Positions 1 through 11,384 of a stretch of 25,140 bases of DNA are shown piece after piece. The position numbers were made by a program, and so were the translations under genes. Below the pieces are notes generated by a model that did not search any database, was not told where the DNA came from, and saw nothing but the letters and a program-made list of their open reading frames with translations. This stretch comes from Cantharellus purpuraceus. Taxonomy: Eukaryota; Basidiomycota; Agaricomycetes; Cantharellales; Hydnaceae. Numbering within the stretch: position 1 is the first letter of the stretch; the number at the start of each line of letters is the position of its first letter. The stretch lies in assembly GCA_025174535.1 (NCBI GenBank), contig JALBUN010000046.1:1-25140 (forward strand), read 5' to 3'.

Positions 1-213
1 GGTGTAAGTATGTTTTTCGTGGTATTAAATCACAAACTGATGGGTTTGTACACGCAAAATCAGACTGAGCTCTCCGCACCTGCGTATACCATTCAGCACG
101 ACCCCGCCATATGGGGGGACCCGGAGGCATTCCATCTGGAGCGGTAGCTCGAGGAGCCAGATGACGCTGCACATTCCAATGTGTCCTCACAGACAGAGAT
201 CACACTAGTCTAG
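1..213 (+). pseudogene. Cytochrome P450 fragment, decayed (C-terminal part before the haem loop)
   Basis: Frame 1 reads TELSAPAYTIQHDPAIWG followed by DPEAFHLER, which matches the P450 stretch leading to the PERF/PERW motif (family knowledge; it resembles CYP53-like fungal monooxygenases, subfamily uncertain). A canonical intron appears to occupy 4-63: GTAAGT donor, CTGAT branch-like site, CAG acceptor, 60 nt, frame kept. The codon after HLER is TAG (145-147) where Trp is expected, and the frame then stays open as LEEPDDA to TAG at 211-213. The haem-binding FxxGxxxCxG loop should follow within about 60 residues but is absent; the inverted-repeat element starts about 80 bp further on. I infer a gene that lost its end and acquired a stop. 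The 5' part lies outside the window. Confidence 0.6.
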
Positions 214-294
214 TGAAAAAATAACTGGGGAGTATCCAGGTTGTATTTGATAGGAAAACCCTGTCATTAATATTCAGTTGGCCTCAATCATACT

Positions 295-1145
295 ACCATT
301 CTCCTGAGAGTCCTCCCTCTCATTTCCCCCATTGTTGTCACCCATAGGAACCTGTTTTGGAACCCGCAAAATTATGGTGTTAGGGCAAACTCTAAATCAC
401 CACAATTCCGTGAATGAACAGCTGAGAAGAATATCAAATCCTACTGCAGCACAACTCCAGAAACAATTTAATGTTTGTACTTTGGTTACAATCCTTTGTA
501 TTGGTCAATGCAGACTATACGCAGAAAAGTAATACATTTCTTAGCAACAAGAAATGAATAAGACTTCCAGAGTCTAGAGTTCACAGACACTTAGGGGTCC
601 AGATATTCCAAAAAGAGGGGAATGCACTTAGAGGCTAAAGGAAGTAGGTGGATGAATCCAACCGTACAACCAGTGGCACTCAGAAGCAGGTAACAGCAAT
701 GTGTGAAGTAGTCTAGCAACTGCTTCACACAAGTTCAAGCTTCTAATGCTCTGCAAAGGCAGTACACACTACGGCAGGACTATCAACAGGCAATCTCACC
801 CTGTAAATTCATAGTCACATGAGGCAGATACTATACTCATGCCCAAAGCAGGACAATCACTACTTTGAGTGCAATCAAATACAGTTACACAACTGTAAGC
901 AACCCTTGAACTGGACAATCAACAGTTACTGAGATATAGAGGATGACACTGTATGTCACTCTAGTCACACTGATGTGCAAATGATGGGGTAGAAAAATGG
1001 TCATTTATTCAGAGGCAGAATGGGCTCCTTTTATATTGTATTTACAGGAGCTGACTAATACTACTGGAAACTTCTACCTATTAATAGATGGAAACTACTG
1101 GAAGCTAGTGGAATATGTGAGAGGGGGGAAGTTTCCTAGCCAATG
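295..1145 (+). repeat. Left arm of large inverted-repeat element
   Basis: This arm is the reverse complement of 2521-3374 with scattered substitutions and small indels. The outer edge is sharp: ACCATTCTCCTGAG here against CTCAGGAGAATGGT at 3361-3374. The first 240 bp are the most conserved; the inner end fades near 1145. It contains an open reading frame (332-532) mirrored at 3137-3337, which has no ATG start and looks non-coding. It could be a long terminal inverted repeat of a non-autonomous DNA transposon or one of two head-to-head LTR-like units. No transposase or reverse transcriptase is visible. Confidence 0.85.
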
Positions 1146-2520
1146 AGCTGCTTGGATTTACTCTGACTCATGGCATGAATCATGGATGGAGTCATAGTGT
1201 GACTCAGAGCAGGAGTCATAGCATGAGTCACCATTACTCAAATAACTTGGTCAATACTTCGTTTCCCAGGCTGATTAGCACAGCTATGGGTAGGCACAGC
1301 TTCTATTGAACTCTCCACTGAAAATGGAGTCAGGAGGTGTAGTGGTTGCGAAGATATTGAGCATTTACTGGCAGTGGTGACCAGATTGAGTTGGAGATTG
1401 AAATGAGTCATGTGATTGAAAATGAGTCAGTTGTCCAGGTGACTCCGGCTGACTTTGGGCTGCTGACATCTGTGAAGGTTTGTAGGTCCATGTGGGTCCC
1501 AAAACTTTGCCCAGCAGAACAATAAGTTTGTAGACTCATTTCTGCATGGAAAATTCCCAAAAAAATATGAAAAAATAGAGAATATTTGAATGGCCCTGAA
1601 TCAAGAGAAAGCAGCACATATATGCTGATATTTTAAGGCCATGAAGTGAAATTGTACAGTTTCAGGACTTTAAACAAGATCTTTTTTAAGGAAAACCAGT
1701 TCCCATACAGAACCACCCCTTGCCAGTAACATTCTGTCAACATGTAGAATCCAAGAAATGGCAACAGGCAACCCAATAGCCCAACTCTTCACTTTTCTGC
1801 AGCTGAGAAGCTCTTCCTCCAAACATGTTATTGTTGGAATGCACTGAAGGTCCCTAGAAAGATTGGTATGGATTGGATTATTCTATAAGGAGATATGAGT
1901 GTTTTATGTGTTACAATTTCACTTTTGAGCTCTACAGGTTATGGGCCCCAGCCTCCAGCTCTAAACAATTGCTCAAACACACTTATATCATCAAAATCCT
2001 CTCATTTCTATCCATCTTTTCCAACCCTCTCTGTATGGGAACCACCTTTTCCCTATCAAATTCCATTTATGCAGCACCAATGTGCTATTCTTTGCTTTTC
2101 CATTCCTAAATATCAGCATATATTTGGTGCTTGTACCTGGAATGAACTTATTCAAATATTCTCTAATTTTTCATATTTTTTTTGGGAATATTCCATGCAG
2201 AACTCGGCTCAGAATCATTTATTTCTGCTGTGCTACAGTTGTGGACCCATAGGCACCCACAAACCTTTGCACAGCCGGCTCTCCCCGTTTGGACCAGGCA
2301 TTCAGCCTGAATTCAAGCTCAGATGTCTCTGATCAATAAATATTCTGTAACTTAACAACCACAGCCTCTCAGGGCACTATATCCCATGCAGATCATCACC
2401 TGAGATGTGGCTATCCATGGCTGTGCAAACCAGTGCAGAAAACAGGGTGGACACCCTTCTTTTGCCTGATCAGTGCCTAGTTCAGGGATCAGATCAGCTG
2501 ATGGGTGATCAAATCAGGTG
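1146..2520. mobile_element. Core between the inverted-repeat arms; no recognisable coding sequence
   Basis: About 1.4 kb of AT-rich DNA lies between the arms. Two overlapping plus-strand frames at 1873-2332 are open but low-complexity and match nothing I recognise. Each inner arm edge has a cluster of short repeated words: GAGTCAT/ATGACTC-like at about 1166-1240 (again near 1402 and 1422), and TGATC/GATCAG at about 2467-2520. Clustered subterminal words of this type are usual near the ends of class II elements, but the two sides use different words. I infer a non-autonomous element. Confidence 0.5.
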
Positions 2521-3374
2521 ATTGCCTTGGAATATTCTACCCCTTTCCACAACCTTCCAGTAGTTTCCATCTATTAATAGGTAGAATATTCCAGAAGCAT
2601 TAGTCAGCCCCTGTAAATACAATATATAAGGAGGCCATTCTGCCTCTGAAATAGTAATATATTCTACCACTTCTACCCATCTTCTGCACACCAGTGTGAC
2701 TAGAGTGACATACAGTGTCATCCTCTATATCTCTCCAGTTCAAGGGTCGCTTACAGTTGTAACTGTATTTGATTGCACTCAAAGTAGTGATATTCCTGCT
2801 TTGGGCGTGAGTGTAGTATCTGCCTCACGTGACTATGAATCTACAGGGTGAGATTGTCTGTCGATAGTCCTGCCATTAGTGCTCTTGTTTAAGTAACTAG
2901 TGTGTACTGCCTTTGCAGAGCATTAGGATCTTGAACTTGTGTGAAGCAGTTGCTAGACTACTTCACACATCACTGTTACCTGCTTCTGAGTGCCACTGGT
3001 TGTACGGTTGGATTCATCCACCTACTTCCTTTAGCCTCTAAGTGCATTCCCCTCTTTTTGGAATATCTGGACCCCTAAGCATCTGTGAACTCTAGACTCT
3101 GGAAGTCTTATTCATTTCTTGTTGCTAAGAAATGTATTACTTTTCTGCGTATAGTCTGTATTGACCAATACAAAGGATTGTAACCAAAGTACAAACATTA
3201 AATTGTTTCTGGAGTTGTGCTGCAGCAGGGTTTGATATTCTTCTCAGCTGTTCATTCATGGAATTGTGGTGATTTAGAGTTTGCCCTAACACCATAATTT
3301 TGCGGGTTCCAAAACAGGTTCCTATGGGTGACAACAATGGGGGAAATGAGAGGGAGGACTCTCAGGAGAATGGT
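2521..3374 (-). repeat. Right arm of large inverted-repeat element
   Basis: Mirror of 295-1145. The arms differ by many single-base changes (for example CACTTAGGGG against CCCCTAAGCA in the region above 3060), so this is an aged repeat and not a sequencing fold-back. The outer edge at 3374 is followed directly by a partial direct copy of this arm. No target-site duplication is evident directly at 294/3375. Confidence 0.85.
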
Positions 3375-3480
3375 TGGAGTTGTGCTGCAGCAGGGTTTGA
3401 TATTCTTCTCAGCTGTTCATTCATGGAATTGTGGTGATTTAGAGTTTGCCCTAACACCATAATTTTGTGGGTTCCAAAAC
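3375..3480 (-). repeat. Partial direct duplication of the right arm
   Basis: Positions 3375-3480 repeat 3211-3316 almost base for base; the visible differences include TGTGGG for TGCGGG. The copy abuts the outer end of the right arm, as expected from a nested insertion, slippage or template switching. Its distal end (3480) stops in the middle of the sequence GGTTCCAAAAC. Confidence 0.85.
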
Positions 3481-4456
3481 ACTCTCATTCCCCATTAAAT
3501 AACAACTTCAGCCTCAATCACACTTTGCTTTTTAATCCACTGCATCCTCCCCTTCCCCCTCAGTTTCTCCCAGCAGTCATCTCTTCATCCTATAGACAGG
3601 GCATGAAAGCTTCAAATGCAAGAACCATGCTCTTGGGCTGAAATCTGGATATGTTGTTCTACTCTTCCTTCTGAATAGAATGGCCAATTTTTATAAAAAA
3701 TTGGCAGACTGGTTCTTGAGAAAATGACATCTGAAGTTGGCCAGAAGGGGATTGTGCTAAGACATCCTAGAGCTCTAAAAATTTTCACCCAACTTCACAT
3801 TGTATATATAATAGTAGGACAAGTGTCAAATGGCCATGATCTGTCTTGATTGTTCAGACACATGCACAGGAGGTGGCCAAGGAGGCATGTGACAGAATAT
3901 AGTTCTGGGATTACAATCTCTTGTTCCCAGCATTGTTTCAGGTATGTAATTATGGGTATGGGATTAGTTTACATTTTTCCTTGGAATAGGGGAGATCATG
4001 ATTAACACTCCTCATGACCAGGACATACTAGAGCTGGAAAACCTACCTATGTATTACTGGTGCTCCTACAGTACACAAGATATTACTGTATCTTACTTTT
4101 ATCCCAGCACCCTCATATCATGCATCACTCAGCTCATCTCCTTCCCACTTCAGCTGACAGGAACCCCATCATTTCTGGCGGTGATCAGCTGTCTCTCATC
4201 TGAGCGCACCACAATCCACATGGGTACACTTCCGGTCTAGCAGTGCACACAGCATGTCGAGTTCAGCGCATTCTCATGCCATCTACGATCCTGAATCTCA
4301 TCAAGAAGCACAGCTTACATGCGATTCATGACTGCCCGCTGAAGTCTTTTGATGGTTTGACTGCAAAAGTGTAAAGTCAACAACTCATGCAATGGATTAT
4401 CCCAAATGTCTATCTTCTTACCTCTAGTTAAGCCTTTCCAAGTCCCATTGATCAAG
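3481..4456. other. Intergenic, no gene seen
   Basis: I see no supported gene. Positions 3493-3524 resemble the flank just left of the element (265-294): both have CATTAA, a variable stretch, then GCCTCAATCA and YACT. This may be a diverged third element end or an extended target duplication. A near-palindrome CCAATTTTTATAAAAAATTGG-like hairpin lies at about 3683-3704. The plus frame at 3998-4240 has an ATG but no recognisable domain. Confidence 0.5.
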
Positions 4457-6381
4457 TCAAAGGCCAACTAGCATGCCTGCTAGTAAAACACAGTCTGCTA
4501 CCAGATGGCAGGGAGAGAGAGGCGACTTGGAGTCAAGGCAGATGCCAATGAATTTAATCACAAACGGGTCAAATTCCAGATCATTGTTACCCTTGCGCAT
4601 ACGGTATATGAACACATGTGCCATCCACATACGGTCAGATAAAGGGAGGCGTGACATATGCAGATGGTTAGGTGGATTGTCTACCACAGAAGAAACAACC
4701 AGAAGCCCTGGATCATCTGGGACCATGCGCCACCAAGTAGAATCATCCGTGAACACTACGCTCCCGCTCATGTAAATATCAAACGGATTGCCCAGATCTT
4801 GTTCAATACAAAGTTGCCACATTGCTTTCAGGCATCCCACTGTGCCTGCTTGTGCGGGAGGAAGAATCTGATTGTCAGAGTCAAAGCATGCATAGAATCC
4901 ACTTTTCAATTGCTCCACAAGGGCACTAGTCACCTCCACCCTGGCTGGCCACTCGATCTGCAGTACCATTCCAGCTGCCGCAGTGATAATCTCTGTGTCC
5001 ATAGTTGTCTCAAGTAGCCATTGGACGGCATGGGGTGGCACAATGTCTACTGGTGAAAACTCGGCATCATCTGATCCCAGAAAACTAAAATGAAACTGAT
5101 TGGAAGACGTCTGTTCCCCAGTAGCTCCTAGCTGCTCCAACCCTACAGCCACCTCTGGGTCAGCGGTCGAGAGGGGTACCTGGCTGCAGGTGGAAAATAT
5201 AGGGGAGAGACATAGGGAAAGGCGCACAATCCAGTTGGAGATCAGGCTCTTTGCAGTGGAAAGGCACCCTTCAAGAACTTTTGAAGGAGATTCAAGATGC
5301 CTCCCCATGTTTTTGCAACCGACCTTTGAAAGGGAGCCGGAATGTAAAGACACACTGAAGTACCGTTGACACCGGCGTCTGGAATGGACAGTCAGGCGAT
5401 TTCAACAACGACACAACGGTGAAGAAATAGAATACAAATCCGAACGCCGTTGTCGCCATAATCACACTTGCAACCGTATGTTGCAGAGTCCAGATATTGG
5501 CAGCAAGAGCAATCCCAAAGAAGAGCAGGGACATCTGGAGTAAGATCGGAAGTGTGGCAATGGTTGTGTTGAAATGCCACATTGACAGTGCATCCAGCTT
5601 CTTCTGCCTATGCTGGCAGCGTTCGTGCAAGGCGCCTTGTCCGAGAAGTGGTGTTTTGAAGTGGCCCAACCACTGTTTGCCTAGCACTGCACCGAATGCA
5701 GCCAAGAGACTGCTAGAGAGACTCGTGTACGCCAGCGTCTGGATCCAAATAGTCGTAGAATTTGGTCCAGTCCAGACGGCAAGGGATGCCTGTTGCACAA
5801 GAAACGTAGAATTGCTGATAGTGTTAATCAAAATCATTAAGAGGGCGTTGGTGGAGTCACTGGGAACTGGACTGAGACTCGACTGCATGTTGACGATGAA
5901 AGCTGAGCTGACGGCAGAGAATAGACCAGCCTGAATAACGTGGTTGAATGAAGTTCAGGTCAACGTATAGAACACATACGAATATAAGCAGTACATCTAG
6001 ATCACCGCTGTGTCTCTCGATCAGCTCATCATCATACTGTCTGGCGACCCGTTCATATGTAGACCAGAAATGAGAGGGGGCATCCTTTCTAGTCCATTCA
6101 AATATATTGGATCCATACATTATGTTGAGGATGTCTTGAAGGATGGTCTCGGATCTGGTCCCAAACCGTCAGCATGGAATTAGATAAGGAATCGTGCACT
6201 CACTTTGTTGTTGGTTTGTCCGATACGACGGGCTCGGAATGATTGGGGATAGGTTCCTGTTTGCCGACGTTGTTGGGATGTTAGCTTGGGGGGAATCTAC
6301 AAGATGTTGCAATGGGGATTGCAGTTCATGCGTGGTATGTATTGCGTCTTGGAGAATGGCTTCCGGCCCGGTGCAGGCCAT
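4457..6381 (-). CDS. DUF6535 domain-containing multi-pass membrane protein
   Basis: Five exons fit in codon phase: 6381-6301, 6256-6204, 6154-5980, 5930-5356 and 5300-4457, totalling 1728 nt (575 aa plus stop). Introns of 49 nt at 6155-6203 (GTGAGT, CTGAC branch, CAG) and 5931-5979 (GTATGT...CAG) are strong. The first (6257-6300, 44 nt) and last (5301-5355, GTGTGT...GAG; alternative 5278-5323) are weaker. The family signature is clear: FWSTYERVARQYDDELIERH, DLDVLLIFAGLFSAVSSAF, then SDSTNALL, a GKQWL segment and HFNTTIATLPILLQMSLLF. Four hydrophobic segments suggest four membrane spans. The distal half carries LSTAKSLISNWIVR, SDRMWMAHVF and ADCVLLAGMLVGL, seen in larger relatives. It stops right after that motif, whereas relat­ives as I recall them often continue, so C-terminal truncation is possible. 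Biochemical role unknown. Confidence 0.82.
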
Positions 6382-8060
6382 CCTTTTCACATATTAGTTC
6401 AAGAAGTGCACTCCCAATAAGTCGTCGTATTGCCTCACCGTTGTATGACATGTCAATCAACTCATCCTGATCCTGGTGAGCTAGAGGACGCCCTGTGCAC
6501 CCAGTCCGATCAAGTGGCGGAGTGTGTGATTAATGCCTAGTATCGGTTGCATCAGGAGGTGGAGTCTCTGGCCTGATTGTATGCCGTCAGCATTAATCTT
6601 GCGTGGGGGACTACTAGGTGTGCACACCACGTTGACGGTTGGTCAGACACTGCAGAGACCAGTGGATTACTTCCTTGCACGGTGGGGTCAGACATGGTGG
6701 ACGGAGAACGGCAAACGCAGGCCTCTCTTTCTGCTTCTTGAGATGTCGTCGCCTCCTTCGCTTCCACACCTGGCACTAGAACACCGGTTAATGTGACAGC
6801 GTGTTTGTCACACCTAAGATCACGTGCAAATATCGAGCCCACATATACTGCCATTCTAACGTTGATGGTGTTCATGGACGTGCTCGGAACCGGTGAGCTG
6901 GAATAGAGCTTTGAGTTGCTGTAATTATCACCCCACCTTTCAAAAAAGGCAAAACGCACGCCATAGCTGACTATGTGGAAATCAGTGAGATGAATGTGGA
7001 AGGCGAGGACTAATGTGCTGACTCGTCGATAATGACGTCTGATCAATCTCCGAATCTCCAGAATCTCGGTCCTCGAAGGTAATCACCAATGACAGTGTAC
7101 ATTGTTGTGAAAAAGACCCATCCCGATTTCCGACTCTCAATCATATCAGCCCACCTTGGATATATTTCAGATGATACACTGGCTTCCCTGGGAAGCGCGT
7201 CTTAGGCTGATGATTTGGATATCACCAACATCCACTGCCTCTGCATCGTGGTGCACCACAGCGACCGAAACTGAGTCGCCACATGCAACGCGCTGAGCCT
7301 TCTCCAAGACCCCATCATCCCAGCTGCGTCAGGAGCCCGTCGTTATTCTATCATATATATGTGGCCCCGCAATCTGGGCACGCCCCTCCATAAGGCACGC
7401 AGTGCTCATTCCAGGAATTCTATTCGTATTACTCCAAACGATATAAGATAATGGCTTGTATATATTTCTCAATGCGGTGCAGGGTCTGGCAGCCATAGTG
7501 GAAAGCTGTGAAAAGGTATTGCGGAGTGTTGAGGTGTGTTTGAGCGGGACGGAGGTTGAAGGATCCGGAGTGGCTGGCCTTGGCGGTAGTAGTGGAACGA
7601 ACATGATAAAATAGAAATTTGTTGCGTGGATCAGGGTCTGTGAGGCATTGGATACATTGAGAAGCAATGTAGAGGAGCATTGGGTTGTATGGCGCGTGTC
7701 CACCGGCATTTTTCTCGCTTCTGTCATGCTGCTGATATTATTCCATGCCATTTCCGGTAGACATACTAGTCCCGTCCCTCCTAATAATTAGAGGGTCCTC
7801 GCACTTACCCACAACATTCAAACGTCGGCGCTTTTGATTCCCACCAAATGTGTAGCAACTAACTCATGAGCTCCAAATGTATATACGTCAAGGTTGAGGG
7901 ATCCTGCGTCGAGCTGATCAAACTCGAAGGCTCAGCTACAAATGCGGTTGCCAAACCCAGATCCAAAGACCTCTTTCTCAAAACAAAGTAGTGTACCTGA
8001 TGAGAACAAAACAGACGCAGACCACATAGATAACCGAAGACGGACTGCATGAGCCCCAGA
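6382..8060. other. Unresolved region with gene-like minus-strand fragments
   Basis: No family is recognised. On the minus strand, a frame at 6552-7046 joins through a possible 44-nt intron (6770-6813, GTGTGA...CAG with a CATTAAC branch) to a basic tail ending SRKRGLRLPFSVHHV and a stop; phase is consistent. A separate minus frame ending at 7167-7169 reads VACGDSVSVAVVHH, and a 140-aa ATG frame occupies 7329-7751. These may be exons of one degenerate or short-exon gene upstream of the DUF6535 gene, on the same strand, but I could not build a consistent model. A further minus frame, 7859-8050, is likewise unassigned. Confidence 0.25.
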
Positions 8061-9179
8061 CCTCCTGGATTCTAACCCTACGACGAAGAATACGGAAGCA
8101 GCGCCCCTGCATCAAACAGCGCTGTACCTTCTCTCACAGGCCACAGCTTTTGTCACCGCACACTGCGAGCCTGCATTATGAGCGGGCAATGCTTACGGTC
8201 ATGGAGGCGGCGGCGGGTCTAGCATGCATACCTGTGTCTGAGCTGATATGTATGTCTCGGCGGTAAGCTAGAGAGTAGGCCTAGGGTTAGAAGCATCACA
8301 GGCAGCTCTGAGGGAATACCTACATCAAGTTGTAGCACTCACACAGGCATCATGGGGTGTGGCATAAAGAATTACATACAAGACTGCAATGCCAGGATAC
8401 AATACCATAGCTGGGCTTGTGTCAATGAGCTATATACTCTGAGTCTACCACATGAGTACACACCAAGCCCCACGAGGAAACGAGCAGACTACCAACAGTA
8501 GAAATGTCATGAGGCCCACCCACACCTCTCGATGGGAATACAGCCAACAGGCTTTATATACTCTTGCCTCATGGGGATCGGGGAATAATTGACTGAGACG
8601 ACCGCTACCATCACCTGCATGCATGCAAACCAAAGGAGCTCCTATGTGGTGTCAGTTTGGTTCCTTGTTGTATCATCCTGACATTGAATTCAATGGTATT
8701 TTGACCAAAACAATCATGTGTCTTAAAAGCGGCGACATAGATACATGTATAGCACCGTGCACATACATTAGCTGCCACCAGGATTGATAGCATCAAGGAC
8801 AAAACACTCTGCACATGCACTGCTGTTCCCAATAAACCCCCCGGATGCCTTGTCATCAGAGCAGTGATCTCATTTGGGGAGATTTACATGGTTAGCGCCA
8901 CACCAGACATGGCGTACTCCATGCATCATCTTTATTGAATAGGGATAGAGCCATATTCGTGTAGACGTAGCGTCATGTTAAAAGATGCATTGTCTGACAA
9001 AGGAAAGACCACCAGTGCCCACTCTATCCAGTGAGGATCTTAGCTATCAATATTGGGATGCTTACCTGTGTGGGATGTTTTGCGACATTCATGACATTGT
9101 CTGCGATTCTTCTAACACTTGCTTTGCGCCCGTTATTCATGTCCTTTTATAATCGAAACATACGCCTACGCAAGGGAAG
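8061..9179. other. No gene seen
   Basis: Only short frames occur on both strands, with no family signature and no convincing intron chain. Composition is mixed and unremarkable. No repeat was found until the duplication that begins at about 9180. Confidence 0.5.
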
Positions 9180-9853
9180 TGTACTTTCTGAGGATCATGG
9201 GTAGGCTGTGGGATGTGAGGACACTCCAAAGTTCCAAGGTGCAAGGTGTTTGATGGGCTGGGTGGTCCACATGCCGCGATCATGGCCATGCAAGCAAAGA
9301 AGCCAACTACCATGAGATCACCCTAGACCCGACATTGCGTACATGACATCCATGCACCGTCGAGTATAGTCTAGACAGTAGACGTACGGACAAGTCATTG
9401 CTAACATGCAGTGAAGAATGGAAGACAAATGCGTTGTCCCCTGATATTAATCATCGTCACAAATGGCAGTGCCAGAAACAGAGGGGTCGACCCCAAATAA
9501 GCTCTCTGTCTGGACCAGCGGCAGCCTCTTGAGCACCTTCTGAGGCACTTGGCGTACTTTCTGAGGATCTCAGGTAGGCCGTGGGATGTGAGGACACTCC
9601 AAAGTTCCGGACGTGGAAGGTTATTGATGGGCTGAGTGGTCCACATGCCCGCGATCGTGGCCATGCAAGTAAAAAAGCCAACTACCACGAGATCACGCTA
9701 GACCCGACATTGCATACGTGACATCCATGCACCGTCGAGTATAGTGTAGACAGTAGACGTACAGACAAGTCATTGCTAACATGGGGTGAAGAGTGGATGT
9801 GTCATCCGCCTGGACCAGCAGAAGCCTCTTGAGCACCTTCCGAGGCACTTCGT
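9180..9853 (+). repeat. Two-copy tandem duplication, units of about 374 and 300 bp
   Basis: Copy 1 (9180-9553) and copy 2 (9554-9853) both start GTACTTTCTGAGGATC, share ATCCATGCACCGTCGAGTAT in the middle and CTAACATG, and end with TGGACCAGC...CCTCTTGAGCACCTTC. Spacing is 374-375 bp for most of the unit but 300 bp for the final block, so copy 1 carries about 75 extra bases (about 9430-9505) or copy 2 lost them. Divergence of many substitutions shows the duplication is not recent. The longer minus frames crossing it (9401-9688 and the end of 9776-10219) both contain CLRRCSRG/CLGRCSRG-type words because of the duplication. Confidence 0.85.
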
Positions 9854-10219
9854 GAACATGCGTATGTACACCCAACCCAAACACGCAGTAGGCCCAGAAA
9901 GTTCGTAAAAGGGAGGCCCTATCTGGCAATCAACATGTGACAAAGGCGCGAAGGCAGTTATCGATCTTTGCCGTGGGTGAGGATTTAATAAGAAAACCAA
10001 GTCGTGAAGCGAGATGGCAGACAAGACGTGGCAGGCATCGACTGTGTTCCTCGGAGCAACTAAATGTGAACAGCGACCACTCGGCAGCTTACTCTTGTCC
10101 CACTCATCGGCCAGGTATTTCAGGCAGGGCGCTAACGAGCACCTCTTTCCCACTCCCTTCTCCTTGTACGATGGTGGCACCGCTATGTACCCCGTCCTCG
10201 TCCTCGATGGGGACGCCAT
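9776..10219 (-). CDS. Unassigned ORF, 147 aa, uncertain
   Basis: An ATG-initiated minus-strand frame that stays open for 147 codons, partly through the tandem duplication. It includes a hydrophilic start (MASPSRTRTGYIAV) and a Cys-rich end. No domain is recognised. An overlapping plus-strand frame of 202 codons (9937-10545) starts at GTG and has the serine/arginine-rich look of a shadow frame. Neither has supporting splice or promoter evidence. Confidence 0.2.
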   Translation of the reverse strand: MASPSRTRTGYIAVPPSYKEKGVGKRCSLAPCLKYLADEWDKSKLPSGRCSHLVAPRNTVDACHVLSAISLHDLVFLLNPHPRQRSITAFAPLSHVDCQIGPPFYELSGPTACLGWVYIRMFTKCLGRCSRGFCWSRRMTHPLFTPC

Positions 10220-11088
10220 GCATGTGCTGGCTTAAGCACGGTGTTGGTGCTCCGAGAGTTCCCAGAGACCAACTGAGGCGAGTACAGAGCCAGAGCTATA
10301 CCACGCTTTTCCACTCCGTCCTTCCGTGGCTTGACGTTCGTATGAAGCATCGTCGTGATACGATTGTCGTGATAACGCTGCTGGATGGGGCCCACGCACG
10401 ATGGTGCATGTGTGCATCCCCCACACGCGAGCTCATCAACCGTTGTTCACGGCCATGCTCCCTGTCGACACGCTCTCGCCACCTATCGAGCGAACGACCA
10501 GTGTCTGCTCGAGTGCAAATAGGCTTTTGCATTGCCTGTATGTAAACCCGAGTATACATCGAGTTTGTCGTCGCTATCGGGGCAGCGTACTAGTGCCACG
10601 AGACGTGTAGGTGCCACACACACGGACCACCCACCCTATCGAGTCGATTCGCGTGTCAAGGGCCATCGTCCACGATCATGTCCAGTATCGGAACGTGCTT
10701 GTCCCAGCAACATTTTTATCTTGAGAAGCTCCGCGACGGTCGTGGCTGGTGTGCACAGTAAGAGATACAGTCCTTCAATGCACGTTTCATATTGCTCACC
10801 ACTTAAACATGCCTATTTGTTTCGTCGGCCGTCGACACCGTCGACAAAACTTTGATAAGAAGCATCAGATATAAGCATGTATCAGTTCTTCATCGTGACA
10901 ACACGCCAATTGAAATTTGGGAGGACATTGTCAAGACAAACACCTGAACAGAGTGCACGGACGACCATCAAATGTCTTTCACTTGCCCAGTCATCAAAGG
11001 AAGGAGGGCTTTTGCTTTTCTGACCTTCCGAGTCCTCCCGAGTCAAGTTGCAGGCTTTGGGGGATCACAACATCGGAGAGACCATGCC
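10220..11088. other. No gene seen
   Basis: Only shadow-type frames are present. There is a small local symmetry GTCGGCCGTCGACACCGTCGAC near 10826-10847. No coding, RNA or element signature recognised. Confidence 0.45.
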
Positions 11089-11123
11089 TTGACTGTCTGA
11101 CTTGACTGTCTGACTGTCTGACA
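11089..11123 (+). repeat. Short tandem repeat, 13-bp unit
   Basis: TTGACTGTCTGAC occurs twice in tandem, followed by a partial TGTCTGAC. It borders the degenerate array that follows. Confidence 0.9.
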
Positions 11124-11384
11124 CTTATGTCATCCATCCATCGATCGTCTCGAAGATTTGTCTGCTAGATCGGCTTGGATGGCATGCGTTATTCGTCTTC
11201 GTAGTCTTGAGCCATCAAGCTACACAGAATATGGATACCTTCTTATCAGTTATTTTCACGTCTCTCTTTTGCTCAACATGGTGAAACTCTCACAACTTGT
11301 GTCAATCAAGTTTGCTTCACACCGTCTCTTATACATAGTCCCGTGCCCAATGGCTTGTGTATCAAGTTAAGCAGACTGTCGTCA

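Noticed and set aside
332..532. Conserved 66-codon frame present in both arms of the element (mirror at 3137-3337)
   Set aside because: It begins with TTG, has no ATG start, and conservation follows from the inverted repeat itself.
9937..10545. 202-codon plus-strand frame
   Set aside because: It starts with GTG, has no early ATG, and its Ser/Arg/Cys composition looks like a shadow frame.
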